64,000 nt of DNA from Phoronis australis (lineage: Eukaryota > Phoronida > Phoronidae). Below are positions 48,961 to 60,900 of the stretch, in pieces. Position 1 is the first letter of the stretch, and each line of letters opens with the position of its first letter. The stretch is from the NCBI GenBank assembly GCA_002633005.1, contig NMRA01000002.1, positions 70,804-134,803 of the forward strand. Reading direction: 5' to 3'. Made by a program: the position numbers and the translations under genes. The notes below the pieces were generated by a model. That model ran no database searches. It saw only the letters and a list, made by a program, of their open reading frames with translations, and had not been told where the DNA came from.

Positions 48961-51900
48961 GTGAGTAAACTAGCTTTTATTACCAGTGCTGTAGTCGTAA
49001 AATTATAGGTAAGTAGGCGTCTAAAGCCCACCGTATCACCTTGAACACTGAACGCAACTTACGGTGCGTAGTCGCTACGTCCAAAAGCCAAAAGGTGGTT
49101 GGCTACGCCTACGTGCGCCTACGCCCCAATGCAGCACTGAGCCGATTTTCTATTGCGCCCGCTATTGAAACATCGGGTGTTTAAAATACTACGTGAGAAA
49201 ATACTTTCCCAGTTACAGCCGAAATCTACTTGAGGGATCAAAATTATTTTGGGCAAACAAAATAAAGTGATTAAGAGTGAACTGCACGAGCGAATCCAGA
49301 GGGGTATTCCAAAGAGTGCGTATCCTCAGGTATCACGACTGTGCACCCATTTACGTAAATTGTAATACTGGAGCAAAATAATGAACGAGTTTTATCGAGA
49401 GCTTCTGTTATATGAGAACAGTGTGTGTTCGGAGATTGGATTCAGCGGCTAATTTGCTCCAAACGTTTGGGACGTACAGTCTACAGGACACTATTAGGAG
49501 TACTAGACGATGCTTCAAAACGTTGATATCGCTTGCACTGAGGCCGAATGCTTGGGTGTAGTTGGGGGTGGTGACAGTTGCAATGGAGTCAGCTTGCAGT
49601 TATCGCACAGCCTAAAGTTTGCCATCAAAAGAGCACAAAACAGAAAACTCACCCACTTCACTTTGTCTCCATTCTCATACTGACATCTCTCCACTTACGC
49701 TCCATGGCTGGAACGTCTGTCCTGTTGTCCTATCCAGACCGCCCTCGCATACCTGCGGTCTTATTCAGAGTTCCTCACCTTCTGTACTACGTGATCTTCT
49801 CGTACTATCTTGAAGGTCACATTCTTGGCTATGCTATTCGTAGAATATTCTAGCCCATGCCTTCCGCTACGCAACGTTCCTGCGATCTATCGGTGCTTTG
49901 TCCTGCTCTCAGCCTTTTTATCTCAGTGCAGATGTGGAACTCCAGTTTCTTCCAGTTGGTACTTCGCCGCTGCTGTACCCGATGACTTAGTCCTCAGGAT
50001 CACATCGGGTCACGACAGTTCTAATTTGGGTAGCCTTGTACTCTTTTGCAATTGACGAAACTGGCAGAATTACATTAGTTGATGAGCTTACAGACCAACG
50101 CTACTGAGACTTGGTGGTACTCCCATCCACCGTCGCAGGTGTCAGGTCGCTGTTCATTTCTCCATCGTATCAGCCGCTGAGCACGTAACCTCATACACTA
50201 AATGTGGCCACAATAACTTTGGCAAGCATACTCTGCAAAAACTTGTTTTATGTTGCTATTGTTCCTGCCCCTGCAGACCTCACTCTGAGGTACACTCGAT
50301 GGTGCTCGGAAATCTTTGCACATTTCGCATGCATTGGCAGTTTCTCAGCATAGCTTTTTCAAGTGCCACAAGTTTTTCTGACAGCCAATAACTAGCAAAT
50401 GTACTCGTAAGATTGTCCTGAAAGTAGTGCATCTCACTCAGTTGACGTAACGTTGCCACGAAATTCAAAATTGTCTACCTTGCTGACGTGTGAGGAAATT
50501 TTAGAGGAGCACGATCTCGCTCGGTTGTGGAACGAAATGACCGGACATCTCAACACTTTAATAGAGTCGGCATACGTGATAATTAACCGAAGAGACCGTG
50601 CACGGACATAATAAGCAGTGCCCGATTCTTAATGCTATCGCTGATATTATTGACAACAACATGCACTTATAAAATCTCTATCCACACGCCAGAACACACG
50701 TTACCGTCAAACCGAGGCACTGAAGTCGTAACCTTTTCCTCGTCACTGTGGGCGGTGCACCAGAGGGGGGCTGGGGGCTATAGCCCCACTTTTTACAGTG
50801 CTGCGCCACCCATGAGCAATAGTTGCTGTGCAATGAACAGGGGCAAATGCAAAATTGAAATGGATTTAGACTCTGAGGGGCCTTTCTTGCCCGTTGCTAC
50901 CTCACTGTTAAGGTATATAATACGTAGTGTGTTTTCTTTCTTTTCAGTAATAGTCATGAGGCCTAATTATATAAAAGTTAGGCAAGGGAATGAGGCGACG
51001 TTCCGCTGCAGCCTGTTAAGCGACAATGCTGTCGTAAGTGCTTTATCATGATCAACTAGTGGAGGAATGGGAGTCATAAACGTTCTTTAAAAAAGTCTCA
51101 GTTACGTAACTATTGTGAGCCAAACCTGAGCATATAAATCTTTAGATGAAATGTCCTCAGCCATTTTGTTTGACTCTTTACAAGGAAGCAAAGACGTGTG
51201 ACATTTTTTCCTTTTTCACACTTCCAAGTGTTTGTTGAGTAACACTCATTGACTTAACAATCGGAGGACACTGGGTAGTTTTTGATCAACTGTAAAACAG
51301 TTGTGCTTGACAAGGCAATCCAGGCATTTCACTAAAGCTGCATTCATACGAGCATCTTAAAACATTTTGAGTAAAAATTGTTTCTAAATTTTTCGTGTGA
51401 AAGCAAACTCAAAAATAATTTTAATCTCAAACGTTTTAAGTTTTTAAGTTTTTAATGCCATTTCCAATACATTCGGTATTATTCCAAACTTCATCTGCAC
51501 TCGAACGTGGAGCGTATATAAAGATGCCGATGATTTTATCATTAACCTGATAATTTTCAATGCCAGCTAAGTTTTCAGAAAGTCCACCCCAGGGACAGTT
51601 TCCGTTCTATTACTTACCCACCCCCCCCCCACCCCCATATAAAGAAAAAAGTATTCAAATTATGGCAGTAGAAGCCAATTGATTTTCGTCACAGTTGCAA
51701 ATTGTTGTGATATATCACCAGCTACCCGGCTGATCAACGAGACCGAGATCCAAGGACAGAAACTAACTTCATTAATAACTCGAGTCCACAATTTCGAGTT
51801 GAGCATAAGCAGCAGCGTTTAGCTAGGTAGAGTAAACGAGCTGAACTTTACAATGCGTCCCAGATTTTTTTTAAGTAAACAGTAATTGGCAAAACACTAT

Positions 51901-54900
51901 TTGATAATAAATGCATGCTACCAGCTTGTGAATATTGCGGGATTGTTTCTACACAGAAATGTGTAGATTATTCATGCCTTGGAGTTAGTGTTCATCGCCC
52001 GAATCAATGCTTCGATGCGGGTGAGATCGGCTATAGCAACAATTTGCAATTGCAATGGAAGTAAGACTTTATCTGCAGTAATTTGAAAACTTGTTTTTAC
52101 GTTGTCTCGAGGGCTAACTAACTGTGTGAATACTGGCCCTAAGCTGGACTTTGTGACAACGCAGCTTAAGCCTTGAAAGTTACCGTATTAATACTGAATT
52201 CATCGGCCTTTTATATAAGGACCAAAAATCAACTGAAGCAAAGGTGGTTCACATGAGCGAAATGATTTAGGGGAATGCCGTTATAGCAACTTTTTGACAT
52301 CTAGTCGATATCTTCCGAAAAAATAAAGACTAAAAACAGTTCTTACTCTCTCCTCCACTTACACGGGAAGTGAATTGGTTTGTTCACTCTACCTAATTAC
52401 ATATTTAAAATGGTGGACGAATGGTAGGAAATTGCCAGACGGTGATGACCCTTAAAACGATACCAAATCCACTTTGGCCTATTAACGGGTGTTAGAAATG
52501 ACGTTTCCATCTATTACTCTGAAACTAAAGAATGCACTGTAACCCTCGACAACCCTCAAATGTTTTGAGCAAAATTTGAAAATTCCTCACAAACTCTACT
52601 AAACGGGCAAGCGTGACCTACGCTTTAGGCGAGTTATACGACAACTGTAGGGTAAGACTACCCCGCCAAAAACCATGCTATCCTGTCTGTGACACAGAGT
52701 GTGAATTTTTAGTTGAATCCAATGCTACTCACTCAAGTGAGGTGCCAATGATGCATTGCAGGTGGTAGAACAGGGATTAGTTGAAATCATCAAAACAGAT
52801 GGGCAGCGCACCATAGGCGGGGGCTGGGGAGGCTATAATCCCCACTTATTTCAGTGCTGCGTCGCCCATGGTCCATAAGTTTCGAGGGGACTGAGTACAA
52901 TTTGATGGTCGCCGGCTCTAAATGATTGATTATGGTGTTTAACAAGTGAATCCAGCTCACAAAATTAAAAACGGCATGATATTGCAGATCATATTCTAGG
53001 AAATCGAATAAAAGGCTTTCTCAGAACCCATTTCAACAATTAGACTGGGATGTCCTTTATTTCAGTAGAACGATAGTTCTGACATTTTCACCCAGAAAAA
53101 CGTTTCTTCATAAATTTGTTTACTAACAACGCATTTGATTAGTTGCCCTGTACAACCCGACAATATTTTGTAACTTTTTGTATAAAGAAGTGCTATAGGT
53201 CGCCCATTTCTTCATTTTCTTGTATTTTTTCGGCTTAGGAGTAATGACACTACTCCTGGATCTTGACTTGGGAGCATGGAACGTTGCCCAAACCTCAAGT
53301 CGTTCCAAAAAAGAAAGAATTCCACGGAAAATCCATCATTGCATAGACTCACGTTCACTGTATTTCATTTGATTGCGGCACACAGATTTTTGTGATTTGA
53401 TGAAGCGGATGTGCTGTCGTCGACACCTTTATTTATGCAACAGTCCACAATGAGAGTAACCATTGCAAACACATCTTTCCAGGATGGAGTTAATTGGATG
53501 CTCAATGGAGTTCAACTTACTGCACACCGCCAACTGATACGCGAGGGACAACGTTATAGTCTAAATTACGAGGTCTCCCAATATGGAACGGCATTTGAAA
53601 CAATCACAACTTTGACCATCAAAAGTGCTCAGAATGGTGTTGACAACGGCACGTACAGGTGCGATGTTGACAACAATCCACCATTAAGTAAGAAAGCGAA
53701 ACTTGATATAACGCGTAAGTTTTTTAATGGAAAACTGCGTTTTAGAAGGTGTTTCTGTCAATTTTGCAAATTTTACGTACTAAAAAGGTATTTTGAATAT
53801 TCAGTTCTATTGGATTGATTTCAATTGTAAATCATTAGAATAAAACTTCTGCAATGAACCGGAAGTGTTGATGCCGTGGACGTACAATGCAACCGCGGTG
53901 AGTCTGATAGCGTGAGCCCCATTGTATAACTGCTTTCTGGTGTTATTGCTCATGGCAAATTGCTACACCACCGATGTTGGGACTTGAAACTTGGCAACGA
54001 GTGCGACAATATATGATGTCAACATCGACACACGTTGTCGTTCCGGCGACAGTATCTGTCTGTGATCGCACCCGGCAGATGCATCGAATGCGACGATACA
54101 TGCTGTTGCTTCGTGACGGCACCCTCTAAAATCATCTACCTTTATCGGAACTGCGGTTGTGTGCATGTAGGCCTATACGCCATGGTGTTTGTAAATAGGC
54201 GACGAGGACTCACCCAGTATATTAGGTGCTGGATATGCGCATCCGGAGTTTGAGTGGGGCCAGGAGCGATCGAAAGTGGAGAGGGCGAGTTTTCGAGATG
54301 GGGGGTAAATTCTCTCCTGAAGTTGTTCAATGTTTGTGCTTACAACAAAATAATACCATAAGTATACGGGTATTCTATTCCTGTTTCTCTCTATGTTAGG
54401 GAATCGAAGGCTCTTCGTCCCATGGCTGAAAATATTGCTGTCACGAACACAACTACACTTGTGCGAGAAAGTTCAGTTGTGATTCAAGGCATATGAACAC
54501 TACACACAGGTGCGACACTGAGTTTCCATTGCTTGTAAATTCGCGGTTATAGGCTGCACGCTTTAGAAAAGAGATGTTTGAAAATAAACGTTACAAATTG
54601 TGCCATTGTATAATTCACTTGGAAAAAACAAAATTCCCAGAAACTCTTAGCTTTCTTAAGGAAGGTAATTGACCCTATGTTTCGTGATACTTTCAACATT
54701 TCACTCAGCGGTGTCTCCGATTCTATGTTATCTGTGGCTTTCTTGCTTTCGGAGAAAAGGCAGCTTGTGACATTTGCATTTAGACCTTGCTCCCTGACTT
54801 AGATCGCGTCGCTTTCAAAGCTCGACTATCTTGACAACAAGCTTGAAAATCGCTATTTTAGGCCGAGAAACAAAAAAGTTTCACACGGCAGGGGGAGAGG

Positions 54901-57900
54901 TATTCTCTCCCACTCGTCGCACATGTACCTCTCTTCCAATCTGGAAAATATCAATCTTCTCCAGTGGTAGAATGCGAACCACGGTTTTAGCATCCCAAAT
55001 CCCTGTTTGCATATTCGATGCTACCGCATACGAGACTGGCACCCGGCATAGTTATGCCAAGCATGAGGTCTTCATGACACCAATTCAATATCCTCGCCTG
55101 AGACCCCTGGTACGTATATTAAAACTGAAGTCTGACCATCCTCATCATCATCATCATCATCATCATCATAACCGTCACCACCATTAGCATCACCATCACA
55201 GTCATCATTATTACCATCAGCGTCATCGTCGACTTGTTACAGCCTCGTTTTAGGCTTTATACAATGTCCTGGACCCTGTTTAACTTGTGAATGCGCCTTT
55301 ATGCCAAACACCCTGCGGTAAGCGATATTTGCCCAGTGCAGTGGCGCAGTCACTATATACTATGAGGTCAACAGTAAGCGCCGGCGTTCACGACTCATAT
55401 GTCGTAACGGACACACACTGTTGCCTGGGCAACCATAATATACGTTGAACAAGAAAAATAGTGTTATTCATCCAGTGTTGACTGAGTGAAACGATGGATT
55501 TTAACTGGATTTTAAAGTTTAAAATCGTTACATAACATTCATAGGCATAATGTAAACTTTTTTCTCTCTGCCTCTCTTTTAGCACCTTGTGACCTAGCCA
55601 TTATAGAAAACCACGGTGTGATTATTATCGGCAAAGAAGCTCGGAAGTTCTTTCCTGGAGAACAAATGAGTCTGAGCTGTATTCTAGGATACCGGAAACT
55701 TAATGGAAACCCAACCGTCACATGCCAAGACAACTCCACGTGGAGTGATGTACCTCTGTTTTGCGACCGCCTGTCTTGCGGCCGTGTGCCGGAGGGAGTT
55801 AACGCCTTTTCCCAAACTGATTCGATATTGTTCGAAGGAAAAGCCAAGTACACTTGTTTCATTGGTTTTGAAATGTTGGCTGGTAACTCGACTAGGAGGT
55901 GTGGGTCTGATGGAAATTGGACAGGCATGCCCCTGCACTGCACCAGTAAGTGTAAGTCAAAACTCCTCTATGTGTTGCTTCAGTGCTTGTTTGTAGTATC
56001 TAATTTCACATCATTTATTAAATGTCTTAGCTGTTCCTTTGAACACCCTGACTGTTACATTTTAACTTGATGTACCTATTTCCAACTGAGCTCACGTGAA
56101 ATTCAGTGGATTCCCACTCAGTCTTTTCGAGATAAAATAAATACACAGGGTCAAAGGTCAAGGTCAAAAAGTAATTATTTTAGGCTGATAACTTATGGTG
56201 GTCACTAAAGTGATTGTTCGATGAGGTTGGAATATTGAATTGTGGGATTGCACTTCATTGTTGAATATTTTCGCCGCAAATACAAACTTTTGTCTTGCGG
56301 TTTACGGAAAGCAGCCCTGGCTGTAAAAAGTGTCATGGGCCACGCGGTATCACTTAGCACTCTGTCTTCTAGTTATCGTGCAACACCTCATTATGCCTCT
56401 GTTCGTGCTAGTCTTCAAGTGACTAATTGCGTACAGATTTAACAATATCTCGCCGGGATTTGGAGAAAATAGTATTTATACAAGGCAGGGCAAAATGGTG
56501 ACCGCGAAGTCAAGGAGCGGATTTTTGTTCCTGGACCAAATCCTGCGTATGTTTAGCCACAGAGGTCTTGAGGAGGGGGAAGAGGCTCCCATATAGTGCC
56601 GTGAAAGATATAGGTTCTCAGTCTTGCGTGTTTCAGTGGTGTGTGGAGGACAAAGATAAGTGCATTTTGACCATTTACGCTTCAGTGGGAAACGCGTAAT
56701 TAGTGAACTTAAGAGGAGCCAGGTATAGACATTTGTATATGGTTAGCCAAGTGCGACAGAAATTCGAATTAGTACTGTCATAGTTCCAAAATTATCACGG
56801 TAATTATTCTTTAGCCAATCAGAAGTCGGGAATAATTACAGGTTCGTTATTACATAGAACTCTAGAGCTGGAGTAGTCAGTGGTTACTTGCACAAAAATC
56901 AGTGAGGAACAGTTGCTTAAAAACAGAAAACCCGTCCGCAGCTATTCTTATTTATATGCAACGTCTTTAGCGCCAGTGCATTGAAACCGCAAGCAATAAA
57001 ACACCTGGCTTTGGATGGTGACGAGAAAAGCCGGTGCCATAGTAATTCTTGCACTCTATGAAAGTTAATTATTTTTCGAATTGAAAGTTTGTCATTCTGG
57101 ATTGTCACGTTTAGGTTTAACCGAAATTTGTCTTTTAGCCTGTTTCAATTTTCCATTTGGACTATCTTGTTGAGTAGCTCGGTTCAAGTACTTCATGAGC
57201 GAGAGAAAAATGTAATGTGTGTGAGGATACTTGTATGCTTAGGACTAAGCGCCCCTATCTTGAAATATGTGGTGTCTGTATAATTGTTTCCACGAAGGGG
57301 TGAAATAAAATACAGGTAACCAAACTATATTTCGACGATTGTCATTTACTAATCCAGTACGTAATATATCTGATCAGATTGCTTATAAAAATTGATACTG
57401 ATCACTGATGCTTTACCTAATTACTAAACTTCTTTCTCCCGAAGTTGCTAAATTCTTTTGATGATTACTAGGAAGAAGTTGCGGAGTTCCAGTTGTTGAC
57501 AGGCGCACCATTCAATTGGGAACCAATTATCTCTTCGAGGGCACGGTGTCATTTGTATGTCCGGACGGTTATCAAAACGTAAATGGAAGTTTTACAATCA
57601 TCTGTCAAAAAGACGGGAAATGGAACGATTCGTCCTTGGTATGTCGACGCATCTCTTGTGGTGCACCAAGTCTTCTGCCGAACACAATGCTTTACCCACA
57701 AGTTAACGACACGAGTGTTGGAGACGTCGCACGCTATGCATGTAGACCCGGTTACGAACCGACGGGAGGAAACTCTTCGAGAACTTGCGGTGTAGAAGGA
57801 CAATGGAACGGAACTGCTCTCCAATGTTCAAGTAAGTCATCTGTTTTTGGCCAAAATATGAGTACGAACTAAGATCGGCGCATATGTAAACAAAGACATT

Positions 57901-60900
57901 GTATTAATCGACGTTTCGGTTTATTGTCACTAAGCCATTGTCAAGACAAATGCTCACAATACTCCAGTCTGGTAACACAGGTCGAGAACAATAAACCGAA
58001 ACGTCATACAATATCTTCATCATAATTTATTTTGCCCGTGGTACGCAACGAGCTATGTTGCAGAGTTAAACGAGATGAGGATTGCGAATGTCATTTATTA
58101 TGACGTAAGTAGAAGAACTAAAGATGACTCTGCAAGATGGGTATGAAAAAACGTCACCGTCGTGTACAATGAATTGCCCTTAATGATGGAACCAAAACAA
58201 ATGACCTAATAACTGCCTGAAGGGTCTAAAATGTACAAACAAAAGATTATAAACAAACAAAAAGCCTGAAGGGCCGAACAGGTAATGTATAATAAGAAAA
58301 TTTTAAAACAGGCACCCGGGATGGAGTGTGGGAAAAATACAGAGTAAAAATGTAGATTTTGTAGAAGACAAGGTAGGTGGTTAAATAAACTAGACCACGC
58401 TATACCGAAAAAAGGAAAATAATATGAGTAACCAATCAAGTGTCGAGTAGAGAAATGTATGAATACAAAGTAGACTCCTTAGTGAGGCTGTTAAAAGAAA
58501 TGAGTTATACAAAATGCTTGATGTAAAAGTAAAAGTGAAAAATGTCAAAATAATGATAATAAATGCATTTAAAAATATTAAAGTTCGTACTAGGAAGAAG
58601 CCGCGGAGCTCCAGGTGTGGAGAGGCTCATTAGAACGAGGCAGCAAGCGATCTCTGTTTGTCATTTATCCACAACGCTCCGACGGCACTTTCGACTGCAC
58701 GCTGGAGGCCACTGAGATCGAAGCTAATTTTCATCCATTGGTTTCATTCAGCTTTGCGTGAATGACATCCCGCGATCCCGTTTACAACTTTAGCCAACAC
58801 TTGCGTGTACTGTACCAGTCGCCAGCCGACTAGAGCGACGCCTTCATGAAAACGGCTGCCACCCATTTTAATGAAACGTAGTTTCTATCTGTATCGGTGT
58901 AAAGTATAAAAATTACAACTTATTCAATTACAATTTATTTCTGTACATATTTGTTTGAGTAAAATGTGAGAGTCTGTTAACTACCGGAATCAGGAAGAAG
59001 CTGCGGGGCTCCAGACGTTGACAGGCGCGTCATTCAATTGGGCAGCAATTACTTCTTCGAGGACACGGTGTCATTTACATGTCCGTATGGCTATCAAAAC
59101 TTCAGCGGCAGTATTACCATCATTTGTCAAGAAGACGGGACATGGAGCGAGTCGGCCTTGGAATGTCAACGCATCTCTTGTGGCGCGCCTAACAAACTAC
59201 CGAACTCTGTGCTTGAAGTTAACGACACGGCAGTTGGAGACATCGCGCGCTATGCGTGTATCCCCGGTTTTGAGCAGTCGGGAGGGAGTTCTTCTAGAAC
59301 ATGCGGTGAAGAAGGGCATTGGAATGGGACCCCCCTCCAATGTGCAAGTAAGCAATACGTGAACAAAACGAAACATTAAATTTAGATGTGTATACGTGTA
59401 ACTTCATGCGCGCACCCAGCCTTTAATATGGGGCCTCGAATTTCTGGCGATGTGCACCTTTTGCTGACAAAAAAGCGGGAGGACTGAAAAAAGAAAAAAC
59501 GGGGTATCACGTTCACTGTGCGTCTGCGAGTTTTTAGTGGAATTTTTCTCGTTTTCTCGGACTTTTTGTTTTTCTGAGGCGGACCATTTTGCCCACTTGG
59601 CCAAATGGGGGGGCTCGCTCGAGCCCCCCGNNNNGGCCCCCCCCCCCCCCCCGGGTGCGCGCATGAACTTCACTGTTCATTTGTATTTCATGAAGGAGCA
59701 TTGCCATAGATTGCGCAGAGCAACTGATCACCGCAGGGGGCATGACGTCATGCAATGTAAAAGTGACCAGTTGCCAAGTGAACTATCGCGAGCTCCGCCC
59801 CTTGCAAAAAGTCGACAAACAATAAGTTTTACCCGGCAACGTGTTGTTTGTCGGGTAAGATGACGCCTTGGAAACGAAGGTGTGTCAAGAATGCTGCGTT
59901 CTGATTGGTCAGTTAAGTCGTCACTCAAAACTCTCTGTTCGCTAAACATCTTGCTAGGTGCTAGACCTTCTTGAATGAGCCTTAGGATTTATAAGTGATG
60001 TGAATGTAAGCTTCACAATTTTAGAATTAAAATTGAAAATGTAATTTCTGTTTGCCTGGATTTCGCTGTAGAAACGAGTATTGAACTTGCAAATGCTGTT
60101 GGTTGTTCAATAAGTTAATTGTAAGAACAAATTTGATGTCAAATTATTAACACTTCAAATCGACAAACTTTCCTTACGTTTGTTCAAAAGAGATTCTACA
60201 ATTACAGGATATTCACAGACTTCGAACAATGTGATGCGTACGTGTTGTCAACGGCGATACTGTTATTTTTTACAGCAGGGAATTGGCTGGAATGGAGCGC
60301 TCTTACCGAGTGTACCGCCACTTGTGGGAAAGGTTTGCGAGTGACCAGGAGGAAATGTTCTTTTCAAGGCCAAGTGACCAAATTGACTCGTTGCCAAGGT
60401 TATTCGTCCACGTTCATCCCTTGCAAGGCTCAGATTTCTTGCACATTCCTAGAGGATCAAAAAGAAGGTAGATTTGAGTAAATTACTTGAGACTTTTACT
60501 TTGTTATCAATCTCCCAAGAACAATTTCCTGTAGGAAAGGTGATTTAAATAAAATGAAGATTTGCCCCCTCCCCCACCTTACGGACGCGGCCAAAAAGAC
60601 GCTAGGGCATTCCGTGGTACTCGATCGAAATCTTTTGAAAAGTCAATAAATGCACAATAGAACCTGCCACCCTTCTTGCTCATGTGTTTCTGACATAGCG
60701 CATACACAGAAAATATCTGATCCACAGTCGCGCAATGATTACATTTTTATGTATCTACGATAACCGACTTATTCGTAAAAGATTTTTAAGTGTTATGTAA
60801 GATAATCGAAGAAGAATGGATGTTTCAGTGAACTTTGATACAGGCTGAAATTAATGAAATCCCTATCATCAAACCCCAAACAACAAAATAAACAAGGTGA

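Noticed and set aside
49578-50470. Possible retroelement-like coding fragments on either strand in intron 1 of the receptor gene
   Set aside because: Translations contain frequent stops and no reverse transcriptase, protease or zinc-knuckle motif; similarity to gag-like proteins was only an impression.
53123-53308. Lysine-rich minus-strand open frame before the Ig exon
   Set aside because: Low-complexity composition, no domain, no splice context and inside an intron of a supported gene.
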